DNA from: Lantana camara
Lineage: Eukaryota; Streptophyta; Magnoliopsida; Lamiales; Verbenaceae
Length of the DNA stretch: 64,000 nt
Reading direction: 5' to 3'
Assembly: GCA_037501455.1 (NCBI GenBank)
Contig: CM074863.1
Location: 13,264,001-13,328,000, forward strand
This document shows positions 11,816 through 24,406 of this stretch, piece after piece; positions within the stretch are counted from its first letter, which is position 1; each line of letters starts with the position of its first letter. A model generated the notes under the pieces. That model saw only the letters and a program-made list of their open reading frames with translations, searched no databases and was not told where the DNA came from. The position numbers were made by a program, and so were the translations under genes.

Positions 11816-12517
11816 CCCTCTAGGTTTGGTATAAATTGTATAATAGTGGGGTTTTTACAGTACAAGGGAAGAAGAGAATGCATTAATATCCTACCTATCC
11901 ATAACACGAATTAATGTGGCAAGTTCATGAGCGGAGAACAAACAAAACTGAGAGGGGATCAATCGAGGTAGAAGTGTTGATTATAAGATACGGAATCTGG
12001 ATTATGTGTTTGGGATTATTGGATATATTGACATTCGATGCTGCAGGATCAGGATGTTTGACATAAATCTCTTTGTCGATAAATTCTATGATCTGCTGGG
12101 ATTTGGTTGAAGTTTTGTCGACTACCAGAAAAGAGTTTAAGTGTTTAACGTACTGACCTGGGAAAAGAAAAGGTTTAATAGTTATTAATTATTATATAAT
12201 AGGTCCAACAAATTGGATAAAATTATACATGTAAAAGGAAAAAAGAAATTTTGAGTTTATAATTGTATTCTAATATGAACTAGAGCATATTCTTGATTTT
12301 TGCATCCAAGAATATATGCAATTATTCAACAATGGCGCTTATAGAAATTATTAATTAATAATCAATCTTTTTATAAATAAATATTAAAATTTAGTTACTT
12401 TATTGCAGTTCTGAGGAGGAAATAGGTGTTCCTAGATTGAGGGAGCAAATTGATAGATTGCCTGAAATTAAGGGGAGGAAATAGAAATTTACCCAAAAGG
12501 GTAGTCTAAACAGTAGA
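11816..12517. promoter_or_regulatory. Shared intergenic region between divergent genes
   Basis: These 702 bp separate the start codons of the export-protein gene (-) and the RCC1 gene (+), so both promoters must lie here or overlap. I see no convincing TATA box for either gene. The right half is very AT-rich. Shared or bidirectional activity is an inference from spacing alone. Confidence 0.4.
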
Positions 12518-15103
12518 ATGGAAAACTCAGAGGCGCAAGTACTGAAAACTGTGCAAGACGACGACGTAGGCCGCGATAGAGAAGAAATATGGAGCTGGGG
12601 CGCCGGTACTGAGGGGCAGCTAGCAACGGGGAGGCTTGAAGATGAACACTGCCCACAACTTCTCCGCTCTCTCTCTTCCTTCGGGCCCATAACTTCTCTC
12701 TCTTGCGGCGGCGCCCATGTTATTGCTCTCTTGCCCGGTACGCTTTCTACTGTGTGTAAAAGCACGATCTTTTTAGTGGATTTCTTGATGGGTTGTGTTA
12801 TCCGGTGCAGGTGGAAGAGTTTTGACATGGGGGAGGGGTACTTCTGGTCAATTGGGCCATGGTGAGAGGGTTAATTGTTTGCAGCCGAAAGTAGTTGAGG
12901 CGTTGGAAGGCTTTGTTATTACTCATGTTTCTGCTGGATGGAATCACTCTGGTTTTGTTTCAGGTTGGTTTCTTTTTCCCCCTTTTTATTAGTTGGGTAT
13001 GATCGTCCCTTTGAATTTGTGGTGGTTCATTGATGCCAGAGAATGATTTGGGATTTAGTTTCTCTGAAGAGTTGGTGATTTTAGCTCAGCAATCCGTCAT
13101 TTTCTTTGTAAATGCAATGTCTGTTCGTCCCGTTCAAGTAGGAGCTTTTGGAGGATTGAATTAATATGGATTCATGCATCATAAGTTCTTCAAATATTTA
13201 TCTAGCATTTAGCCATAATGGTGTGGCTGATTTTTAGTTGCGTGTGGATGATTCTTTCGAGTCGAGATCTTGAGATGCACCTACTAAGTTTGGGACTGTT
13301 ATTACCAAATCTTGGAAACGGTAGAGATTCATGTATGAGTTCCTAATCAGTTGTTATGGCTTCTAAACTGGATTCAGGCAATGGCGCCATTTTCACCTGT
13401 GGTGATGGTTCGTTTGGGCAACTCGGCCATGGTGATTATGAATCACAATGTTCTCCTCGACAAGTCTCCTTTTTCAGTTCTAAGGTAGTTGAGCAAGTTG
13501 CTTTTGGTATGCGACATTCACTAGTCTTAGTCAGAGGTAATTGCTTGGATCTTCCCTTTCTTCTTTTGGCTCATTGATGAGAACAGTGTGAAGCAAGAAA
13601 ATTCGAGGATTAATTACTAACATACCATGAGGCTTGGTGAAATTACACAAAATTTCCTTGAGATTTGAGAAATTACAAAAAACATTCCTGGTCAAATAAG
13701 TTTCATCACATCTTGATCAAAGAATTTTGATGACGACATCTCTAGTTTTTCATATTTTGTCCTTGACACTTGCTGGTCAATACTCGATTCGAAACTCAGG
13801 ACAAGATTAGCATGCGTTTGGGCAAACTTCAAGGTATGTCTGTGGAAGTTTTTGTAATTTCTCAACTCCCAGAGCAAGTTTGTGTGGTTAGGCCAAACAT
13901 CTGGGTATGTCAGTGTAATTATCCCACAAATCGATCATTCTAAAATTCAAATAGTTATCTTTTGCGTTCTGAGGTGACTACTGGACGACTAGTTCGTAAT
14001 ATAGTGACACAAATACTTCATTATCACTTGAAGCAAATATTATATCTACGAGTTATAAGTCAGGTAATGTTTCGTTGATGCAGGTAATGTAGACCATCAG
14101 GTGTATGGATTTGGGTCGGGGAGACGTGGTCAGCTGGGAATATCTACTGAAAAAGTCAAATCAACAAGTCTTCCTCAATTAACCTTGGGTTTGACAAACC
14201 TTACAATCATTAGCATCACCACTAATGGAGATCATAGTGCTGCATTATCTGGTAACTTCCATAATGTGGCCTTTGAATGAGTAGTAATTCATGCTGCTTC
14301 CTTGTCTGATTTTGTTATCTTGGTTCTGAACTAGCCGATGGAAATCTTTATACATGGGGAAGAGGGTTTGATAGTGCTTCAGATGCATGTGTTCCTCGAC
14401 ATATAAGTACAGATTCATCGTTCAAAGAGGTTGCTCTGGGATGGAATCATGCGCTATTGTTAACAAGTACTGAACTATTTCACATACTAATTAAATTCTC
14501 CATCTCCAGACACAATATTAGAGATTTTTGGGTGGTTTTTGCAGGAGAAGGGGGACTATTTATGCTTGGCGGTAATCGTCATGGAGTGCTGTGCGATCCT
14601 CAAAAGAAATCCCCAATGACCGAAGGATCTGATTCCGGTACTTGCATTGTTACAGAAATTTCGATTTCTCTAGATGCATGATATATTGATTCATCATCAT
14701 TTTCAATTTTTGTTTATAGAAAAACCAAAAGAAGGCATCATCCAGATAATTCCTGATCTTACAGAAACCAAAGTCCTTCAGATTGCTGCCGGGGCAGAGC
14801 ACTCTGCCTTAGTAACAGGCAAGAAACAGCATGCCCTTTTGGCCTTTCCGGATTTATCGCGTCGTTTGAAAATTGTACTGAAAAATTTTTCATTTCTATT
14901 TTGCAGAAAATGGATCAGTAATGACATGGGGTTGGGGAGAACATGGTCAGCTTGGCTTAGGTGATACAAAAGATAAGACTGTTCCTCATGTGGTTAGCTT
15001 AGGCCATAAATATGCTTACAAACATGCAATTTCCAGAGTGTATTGTGGCAGTGGGTTTTGCTATGTTTTGAGGACATATAATGTGGATTCTCAAATGAGA
15101 TAG
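12518..15103 (+). CDS. RCC1-repeat (seven-bladed propeller) protein, At1g27060-like (8 exons)
   Basis: Exons: 12518-12737, 12811-12963, 13378-13536, 14084-14251, 14335-14466, 14545-14637, 14720-14818, 14907-15103, giving 406 residues. Each exon after the first carries about one RCC1 blade. The motif recurs as IWSWGAGTEGQL, VLTWGRGTSGQLGHG, IFTCGDGSFGQLGHG, VYGFGSGRRGQLG, LYTWGRGFD and VMTWGWGEHGQLGLG. Every intron is in phase 1, as expected if blades were multiplied as exons. Intron 7 (14819-14906) starts with GC, not GT (ACAG|GCAAGA). RCC1 proteins are binding platforms or exchange factors. This one lacks the C-terminal extension of the UV-B receptor UVR8, so UVR8 is unlikely. It is closest, from memory, to the uncharacterised Arabidopsis At1g27060. 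No partner or location can be read from the sequence. Confidence 0.9.
13607..13924. mobile_element. MITE-like inverted repeat in RCC1 intron 3
   Basis: Arms of about 75 bp run inward from GGATTAATTAC (13607) and from the complement of GTAATTATCC (ending 13924). They share CATACC, AATTACA and a matching TTGAGAAATTACAAAAA block. It lies wholly in the 547-bp intron between exons 3 and 4. No transposase is present and no target duplication was identified. Confidence 0.62.
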
Positions 15104-15565
15104 AAGGAAAATACTCTATAATCTTTGACAAATTTGTAACAATTATTGTGGAAATTTTGAAGTTTGTCTCGAAGTTTTATTTAAATATTATATGCTATCA
15201 TTTGAGGAATTTTGGAATAATTTTTCAGCTTGCCAAACGCTACTGCTTCAATGCTTGAAATAAAGGGACTAAGAAACTTAGAAAGAATAAATAAATTTGA
15301 TAACAAGCAATAATTGTCGAGTTTTACACGACCATTAAACAAGAAGGGGGAAAAATGATTCTAGCAACACATTTTGTATTAAATTAGTACAAACGAAGTC
15401 ATAGCTTTAAAAACAAAGAAAAACAAAAAATAAAAATAAAAATAAAAATTCATAGCTAATAACCAGCCCAGGGCTTATCTTCTGCTTACACAAACTATAG
15501 CATTCATCACTTCATTCGGTCGTTCCTGTGTAAGTAAAAACTATCCTTGTTACACTGGATGCGCA

Positions 15566-18500
15566 TCACGTAACAATAAGAAGGTTATTTTCATATCCGT
15601 TATTATTGACAACAGGGCGCAGAGGATCGGTTTTCCATATGCCATCAACTATAAACTTAATCTGCATGAATTATACAGTCTCTATCAATTTAGGCAATAG
15701 TAAACAAGAAAAAGCTATCTTGAAGGCATGGGCATTCACGAACCTCGTATTTACCAGGATACAGCTTTAAAGATACAGAAAAGATGCCGGTTTTTGATTT
15801 CTCCATCTTTCTCTGCAATTCAGTAAATGCTACTCATAGAAACACAATATCTATAAGAATGACTAGTGACTACACTAAAGATCAAGAGAAGTTCTTTTTT
15901 TAATATATATATGTCAACCAAAAAAAAGTACCATATCTAAATACAAACTGTTTAATGTCATTTGTAACGGAAAATTTTTTTTTCTCTAGGTTAGTTATAA
16001 TATGGGTTACAGCATCATTCTCAGTGCCTTCTGATAAGGCCTCAATTTTGACAATGCTTCCAGTTGTCACAAAATCTCCACTCTAAACAAACCCCATCAA
16101 AACAGTCCAATAATGAGAACAAAGAAAAAAAAAGGCATGAAAGGGAGTAATTTTTCTTTTTAGACTTGTGTTATTTCTGACAGTGGACACTTGGGTTTAC
16201 ATAGAATAGATGTTAGAGCAGTAACAAAAGCTTGTGACTATATGTGTACATCAAGTACATATATTCTTCCACACGTCTCATTTGCAACATAAGAGTTTGA
16301 TGTATAAGCTCATTCAAGTTCAGTTTAGCATTGGTTTTATATCTCATTCATAATATCAAGTAGGCTAGATGTCCAGAAGAGCCCAACAGTTGCCAATATC
16401 AAGTCCAGTTATAGTTCAAAATTCCTAATGCATGACAAGAGGGGACCAAACGAATTTCATATGATGCAAGAAAATAAACAAGCATATAACATTGATACCC
16501 ATATAATTGTACGTCTTGGACAAAAGGAAACATGAGTCCTATGAGCTTCCAACATCTTAGGAAATATCTAACCTGAGTTGTCCATCCATCAAAGGATCCA
16601 GCTAAGAGAACCTCTGAAGCTGGACTAGTCCACACTATGAGGGTAGTTCGAAGAAGTTGCAATGCTTTACGGGCACCATCTATCCGATTCTGTTTCATTT
16701 CTACCATCTTTTGCGCATCACTGTGAGAATAAAGCAAATGAGTTACGATTTTATATGGAAAAGTACATATTCAACAGTTTAATGCCAAAAAACATGCGTA
16801 GATAACATACGTAATTGCTAATGCCATTTTCCCCTCTAAAACTGCCAGCTTGGCTCTTATTGATCTCAGCCTCCCCCGAGCACTCATGCACTCATTCTCT
16901 TGGAGCTCCCATGCATCAGAGAGCTGATCCAAATCATTTGAGCTCCCAGTGACCTAGCAAAGAATACATGCAATGATGAATATAAGCACCAGATAACAAT
17001 TTCCAGATAAAAGTGAAAAATGGGGCCTCTTGTTTTATTTTATTTTCCTTGCCATAGAATTAAGGTCAGACATTATCAAAGATTAATCTATATCTGAAAG
17101 TTATTCCTTAAAACCAAAATATATGGAGTGTAAAACCCAAACAATTGATATGAAGTGATATTTTCATTTCATCGACAGTAGATAAGGAGAAGCACCACTG
17201 CAATAAAAATTAATTAGGAAAGGAAAAACTAAACCAAGCTGGCTACCTCCTCTGTATCCTCCCGTTTAGATCGTATGGAACAGAGTGTAGTGGAGAGCTC
17301 AGACTCTAGATGCTGAAGACGAGCTCGTATTTGGTTGTGACTGATCTCTATATGTCTGTCATAAACTTGAGCATGTTCGTCAGTGCTTTCAGATGTTCCA
17401 ACATCATCAGCTTCTTCATCATTTTCTGCTTGATTATTGCTGAAAGAAATCTCAGCAGCTGCATGTCTCAGGGAGCTTAAAACACTGATTTATAAGCAAT
17501 AAAGCCATTAAAAAACCTTACAAAAGTTGAACTACCTTCAAATTCTGAATGTCGTGACCCTGCTCTTCGATTGCTCCAAGTTTGCCAAGTTTCTGGTTCA
17601 GTATTTGGGCTAATCTCGCCACTAGAAGCACTGGGTATGCCTTTTTGGCGGAAATCAGGCGTGAGACTGCCGTTTTCACCAAGGTTAGTCCTGGCTTTAA
17701 CAATTTTGAAGGTACGCATGTTTCAGAAGCCAATCAATCATACGAACTATAAAACTAAATTAAGACAAGTAAGTCATCATTCCGTGAATGGACAATAACA
17801 TTTGTTTTGAAGTACTCTTATTGCAAATGCAATGTCATCATACTTCACATGGGATTTTGTTAAGACTTACCAACACCTGAAGAAGACTCGAAATGCCTGT
17901 TATCTCTTTTATCCTTCCTCTGAGGTTTAGCTTTGTATCCATTTCTCCCTAAATTGATTCCTAAATCACTATTCCTCTGCTTCTGCAATCTGCTCAATAT
18001 ACCCTCAATCCCACTGTCTTCGTGAACAGGGGCACCAATTTCTCTAAGAAAAAAAACAATTCAAAAGTTGGTACTTCCCAGAAATTAACAGCCATTAAAA
18101 CACAAGCACAACAGCCAGGTTTGAGAACTTGAGCACAGTTGGCATCAATGGCATTCGGCATTCTTTTTTCTTGTCTACATTATCAATAGCATTCTTTTTT
18201 CTTGTCTATGTTACCACCGTTTAAATATGAAGTAACACAAGAAGTCAGAGAGAAAATCCAACAACTCAATGATAAAACAGATATAGTGAATGTTCTTAGT
18301 TTTTTCTATCTACTAGCACAAGAAAACAATAATAACATTAAAAAATTATCTAAAAACTCTTCCAAATCCCTTACAGTGATCCATCCAATGACTCTGGAGT
18401 AGACAAGTTCAACGAATCCAATTTCCCAGAATTCGAATTCGAATTTGCATGAGACAAAAATCCATCTTCAGAGTCATGGTAGTGAACTCTTAAAGAGGCC

Positions 18501-18973
18501 GTCTCTTTACAACTCTCAACTCTCCTCTGAAATTCCTTCACTTCAAAACCCATTCCATCCTCAACATTATCTCCCACGTTTTCTTGGTCCCAGCCGAGCG
18601 AGTACCACCCACCTCTCTTCTTTATAGCCTCCACCAAATCCATTCTCCCCGCTTTCATCAACTCGTCCTTCGTGGGAAACATGGCCGGTTTCTCAGATTT
18701 AGCCATGAAACCCATAATTTCAGCCTCCAATTCTGCGTCGCCTTCACTCTGTTTGCAGCCGCAGCACCAAGAATTAACAATATTTCTTTCAAATTTGAAG
18801 GCCGGCCTGGCCTCCGTAAAACCGTAAGAACCTCTCAGAATAGGAAATTTCTCGAATTTTTTAACCTTGGAATCACAATCGAAAACAAACCCGGGAATGA
18901 GAGGAGAGTTTAAACGCGAGAAATTATAGTGAGAATTGGAAATGCGGATTTGGGTGCTGATGAGTGAAAGCAT
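15566..18973 (-). CDS. PTST2: PTST2/FLO6-like starch granule initiation protein, CBM48 (8 exons)
   Basis: Exons (minus): 18973-18375, 18043-17871, 17690-17522, 17484-17247, 16953-16811, 16720-16573, 15812-15744, 15661-15566, giving 544 residues. The N-terminus looks like a chloroplast transit peptide. Residues of about 95-135 carry the PTST-type motif KRGGWYSLGWD. The middle (about 260-460) is charged and helical, likely coiled coil. The C-terminus, from about 469 on, is a CBM48/AMPK1 glycogen-binding domain with LLAGSFDGW, KLYPGKYEIKFIVDG and YENNLLIVT. PTST2 (rice FLO6) is known to deliver malto-oligosaccharides to starch synthase 4 in the plastid stroma when granules start. The length is close to Arabidopsis PTST2 (At1g27070). 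It is tail-to-tail with the RCC1 gene (462 bp apart). The exon 4 acceptor is the least certain junction: an alternative AG eight to nine bases downstream also keeps frame. Confidence 0.9.
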
Positions 18974-21900
18974 CGTTCAGGCATTTCGTCAAACACTTAC
19001 GTTGTTCAATGCAACAATGAGAGCGAGCGCCAGAGAAAGAAAGGGGTGAGGGCGTGTAAATAGAGGAAGAATAAGAGCGCGAGAAAAAGAAAAGAGAACT
19101 CTATACTAAAACAACTCTAATAGGCAATAGCTAAAACAAGCTAGTGATTAGTGAAAAAGAAGTCTTATTTAGAGAATATTTAGCAAATTTTAATAACAAG
19201 TACTTCTATTTATTTTCATTTCTACTTATTTTAAATAGAAACAAGTAGTTTTAGTGGTAGTCGGAAAACCTATTAAATATGTTTAAAAAATTTTATTTTC
19301 ATCTAAAATTTTAATTTTAATTTATTTTAAAGAAAAATAATCAACCTGTAAATTATAATCATTTAACTAAAGGTTTATTTGGATAATTCAATTTATATTT
19401 AAAGTGAATTTTTTTTAAATTAGCATGAACACAAGAATATAACATAACAATCTGTATATTTTAAGTAGACTCAATATACTATTATTAGTTAAATTTTTTT
19501 GATCACATAGCTTAACTATCTAAATTATTTTTATGGTCATATTCTAAGTACAAACTATATATAATTCATGACAATCAAATCTTCTACTGGAAATAAATTA
19601 TTAATTTATTTTAATCTTCTCTTCATTACTAACCGGAAACTAACTATGAATTATTAATTTATTATAATCTTCTCTTTATTATTAAGTGACTCATGGATGG
19701 ATGCCTCTTCTTTATAGATAGGATTCCCATCATTTTAAGTCTCCTGCGAAGGAGACAAGGGCGAGGGTGTACGTATCCCAGGTGAGCCAAGAGGTGAAGA
19801 GTGGGAGTAGATCAGTCTATCCTCAACCTCCATCCGTCATTAGTAATCTCAATTCGCTTTTCCTATTCACTAGTACACTGCGCGCTACAGCCCTGTATGA
19901 AGATCATCCCCTCTCTCAATTATTTGTAGATTAGCTTAGATCATAAACTATCACATGATATCATCACGAATAAAATAATAATTATTTCGTGACATTTTTT
20001 ATTCTTTATCATTTATCATTTTTATATTATATATATTATTATTTGAATATAAATTTATATTACATTTTTTAAATTATAGGAATAAATTAAAAATAATTAT
20101 TAATTTTTTCTACAAACACTATGTGATTATTTCTGTGTCTGATTTATAAACTCAGCTCTAGAAATAAATTATTGAGATCTATTTGATCTAACATTTAACG
20201 TTAACTTTATACATTATTCTTCTGCTCTAGAATATCTTTTGCACCTCCAAGACTTTTCTGCAACATTTCTGGAAAGTTAAGAATAAATTAGTTGTGAAAT
20301 ATGTAATTATATTACAAAATTAGGTTTAACCTAAACATATTCCAAAGTCCTTGGCTTACAAGTTACAAGAACGTCCAGAGTTTGAAATGAGGTTTAAATT
20401 GGAAACCAATAAAATGAGCTGACCGATGAAGCAACGAACAATGTTGGTACTGGAAAGCGTGACATGCAGTTACTGTTTGCTTAACTTCTGCTTTTAATAA
20501 TTAGTACACTCCAATCCAAGAGATCTATTTAACGCCATACAAATTAAATTAAATACTAAAAATATTTTGAGTAAAGCTCCATCTTGATAATTATATCCCA
20601 CATAAATGATTAGTGGCAAAATGATACCATATAATAATACCACGATTCACAAGATGACATGAGTATCTATTTAATATGGACAATGTTATGATTTTTTTTA
20701 AGTTTATTATACGATTAATTTTCGATAAAACATAATACAACATAATGATACTTGTTAAGTCTTCTACATCGGATAATAAAAAATGTAGAGTTCAATATAT
20801 AATGACTTTACAACCCTCTCTCAACAACTAGTTTTTGGTGATGAGTAAGAACAAACACATTATTTATTAATATTTTTCAAAAAATCTGAACATGGAGACT
20901 TCAAGGAGGGAGTGGGGAACCTAGGTAAAATGTAAGATAATATTTTGAAAAATAATTACATGAGTTTTAATTTAGGTCAAAAAATATAAAATTTGTAAAC
21001 TTGTCAAAATTGTTTCCTTTTTGAGGTTGTCCGGCATTATGGAATATGGATAGAGTCCAGGTCAAGTTGAAATTCGGAATCGGGGAAATAATAAAATACT
21101 TTGGTTGATTTGTTATCATTTTCGGTACACATGGACACCCTAAACTCTAAAGACTAAAGTGTGAAGAACGAAGATCAAAGCTGTACTAATTTTTCCTTTT
21201 TTATTATTATTATGTTATGTTTCTCTCTTCTTAAACATTATGATTATCTAATTAGACGCAGAGGCGTGATCATTTTATTCCTAAAAGTCCATTACCCTTG
21301 TGACACCAAGTAAATCCAGATGATTCTCAAATGCTTACCAACGCCGAAGATCAAGGCTTGTGTGTATAGATGGACCAATGCCTACTATCAAACCATCTAT
21401 GTCTTCATTACATAGTATTTGTAAAAATACAATCATATAGTTAAAAAGTTATAAGTAATAGACTAATAGTTTATTCCACCGATTCAATAGTTACAATTTT
21501 GACATGTTCCTTTTAAAATACAATAATCAGGTAACTTAATATAATTAAAATAATTGTGTACAAGTTGTTGAGTCCAAAACTGCACAAACCCCACCCCAAA
21601 AAAAAAAAAAAAAGTCATTTAACAAGTAAATTCTCTCTTTTTAATATATATAGAAAATGTGTATGAATGATATTTTGTATGTTTACATCCAACATAAATA
21701 TTTTCTATTTATAGGTGTGGAAATTCCCTTAAAATTAATCACCAAAGAGTGGGGATTAACTCTTATAAATAATGTGGTAGTAGGTAATAATATGGTATAA
21801 TAAAATGGCTAAGTAGTAAAATAGCGGCAAGAGTAAGAGTTATACAAATTAATACAATAATTTCATCAATTGTGTCAATCCAAATGGTTAAAGGATTTTT

Positions 21901-24216
21901 TCTCTAGGTTAATGACTTGGGTTCAAATCCTTTTAACCCTGAGGGATGTGTATTAAAAAGAAAAATTAATAAAATTATTTTTCACGCACCCACTAACCAT
22001 ACAAATAAATGGAAAAGAAGATAAATACAAATAATAATAATTTTAATATTAAAATGTTGAATTTACCATAACATAGTTTTCAATATGATTTGACTTTTGA
22101 AGGCTTATAAACTTATTCATTTTAGTTTTTTTTTTTTTTTTCAAATATTTGTTTTTGAATTTAGATATCGAGGCTCAATATGGAACAAACTTTCTATCCA
22201 TTTACAGTTTACTTCATTCATAAATTAAAGTTTGAACCTTAAACTTTATATGACAGATTTAGTGTATCTTTCGACTGAACTAAATAACTAATGGAATTTT
22301 GCCATTGTGGCTTCCTATTATACAGCACTAATTAATCACATTTGAAAATTGAAGAACCACTATATCAATTCAAATATTTCCGGAAAAAAGAAATCAAAAC
22401 CTACTATTGGGAGATTTCGTTGGGCCATTGGGCTACCAAATTTCTCTAATGGGCTTTGTCATCTACAACTCAGCAATGTAACTCAGACACATGGGCTTCT
22501 TGCTTAAAATGTTTTTATTTTATTTATTATCTTTGGGCTTTTAAATCACTTTTTGCTTTCTTGGCTAAAATTTTGTTCTTGAAAAATTAGAAAGCGGAAG
22601 CCTAATCCCTGGACTAAGACTAAGAGTGATAAAATTAAAAGTAAAATATTGAAATAATCGCACTCATAAATATCTATCATTTATTGCACATACGAAGCAG
22701 CTCAGTGCCCACACAGCTATGATCGATATTATTTAATTGCGAAAATAAGTATGATCGAAATAATCGCACTCATAAATATCTATCATTTAAAAGTTATTAT
22801 TTAATTGCAAATGTTCAGATTGAATTATTATTATTTTTTTGGATATCATCTTGCACACCAGTCAAGGCCAAACATTTAGGTCTTTTTGGTAAACTTCTTA
22901 TAAAATATTTGTTCTTGCTTCCCCACTACCCAGTAGTCGTAAAATTAATCATCTAGTTCTCAAAATTTAAAATTATTGTCTATTTTCTCATCTCTTTCCA
23001 AAATGAAGATATCATCACAGTAAATCATATAAAAATCAAATTACAAAGTGTGAGCGTGGAAATATCATTATCGGTTACAGAGCAAAAGACAAAAAGATAA
23101 TTGAATGTGAACGACGCGTTCCATATGGCATGTATCAGCATTGAACAACCGCCTCACACTAAAAAGTAAAAAGCCCATCACTATCCCCAATCCCCATATT
23201 TGTCTCCTCTCCTCTCCTCTCATCTTAATGCTAATTGGTAACTCTCCAAAGACTACCTACTTAACTTTACTCTTTTACTAATTCCTTTTTTCACCTCATC
23301 AAGATACTTAATAGTTCTAATATAATATTAAAATCATTGTCAATTATAAATGCAAACATATTTATAATGATTAAACAGAATCAACATGATAAATAATTAA
23401 AATATGAAATGTCATTTTTCATGATTTTGGAATATATGCAATTGGGTAATTCTAACCCTTCGTTCCAACCGGTCAATTAGGAGACGTGTATTTTATAATT
23501 ATTTTGTGTTTGATATAAATTTCAGCCGAAACTATCAATAAAAAGATGAATATATGACATTTTTCATATAATTAGATTGCATCTAATGGACTAGATTTCG
23601 ATCATACTTATTTTAGTAATTAAATAGTAACTTTTAAATCGATATTACTATTTTATTTAATTTGAAAAAATTACAATTCAAAGTCAGTCGAACCCAACTA
23701 ATTGTAATAATCATTATGTACACTTGTTATTATAATTAAATCACGCTATCTAAACTTTACATTAAATCACATAATTAATTATATAACTTATTAAAATAAT
23801 TATATTTGATTGTTCTGCATTTAGGCCTAATTACAACGTAATTCATGATTTTCGGAAAATTATATTTCAATCCCTAACTTTGAGAAACTTTTGTAGTCCT
23901 TAGGGTTCCTTATGTCATTCCAAACATGCATATCTCTTATTTGTTGTTAAATTAATAATTTATAGGTATCGTTTTATTTATACTTTTACAAATTTCGTTA
24001 AGGAATCTTAAACTAAATAATATTTATAGGGAAATAAAATATAATTTTCTAATGATTTAAATGCGAAGTAGTTAAATGTCATTGGCATCTTTTAACATGT
24101 AGTGGGCACAAGTAGTAAGGGATTAAAGTCTGAAACGGAAATGCAGGTAGATTAGCGAATAGCAACAAAATTTTAGTAATGACGTAAGCCATGGAATCAC
24201 TTATCACCCCCATGCT
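18974..24216. other. 5.2 kb AT-rich intergenic region without a gene
   Basis: Separates the divergent PTST2 and NPF genes. No open frame looks coding. 19735-19905 is a more GC-rich block (for example GGAGACAAGGGCGAGGG) that could be a fragment of an unknown repeat. 21870-21955 contains GGTTAAAGG followed by GGGTTCAAATCC, a possible degraded tRNA-derived SINE. The rest shows A/T homopolymers only. Confidence 0.5.
22651..22789. repeat. Short direct repeat, two copies 106 bp apart
   Basis: GAAATAATCGCACTCATAAA and the following TATCTATCATTTA occur at 22651-22683 and again at 22757-22789, essentially unchanged. It is probably a small tandem duplication; no function is apparent. Confidence 0.7.
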
Positions 24217-24226
24217 GTATATATAT
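24217..24226 (+). promoter_or_regulatory. TATA box of the NPF transporter gene
   Basis: GTATATATAT lies 190 bp upstream of the NPF start codon, with no other strong TATA motif nearer. It predicts transcription from about 24250 and a 5' leader that contains the GA-repeat. Confidence 0.5.
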
Positions 24227-24327
24227 CTTCACATAATCACATCTATATATACATTCGCCATTTCTATACTGCATATCAGAGAGAGCAGATCCCCAATATG
24301 TACACACACAGAGGCCCAGTCTGAAGA

Positions 24328-24349
24328 GAGAGAGAGAGAGAGAGAGATC
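24328..24349 (+). repeat. (GA)n microsatellite in the predicted 5' leader
   Basis: About eleven GA units lie between the putative TATA box and the ATG at 24407. GA/CT tracts near plant transcription starts often bind BBR/BPC-type GAGA factors; that role is inferred, only the tract is seen. Confidence 0.6.
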
Positions 24350-24406
24350 TCGATCGGTCTCGGGCAAACTGCAAAGTATTCTCTTAATTAAGCTAATTAA
24401 GAGAAG

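Noticed and set aside
12518..15103. UV-B photoreceptor UVR8.
   Set aside because: The protein has RCC1 blades but is shorter and lacks the C-terminal COP1-binding extension. It resembles the separate At1g27060 group more closely.
17477..17719. Alternative frame through PTST2 exon 3 (with ISPNTEPETWQTW).
   Set aside because: It needs a poor acceptor and does not match the phase of exon 4. The other frame (AKKAYPVLLVARLAQILNQK) fits both splice phases and the helical family region.
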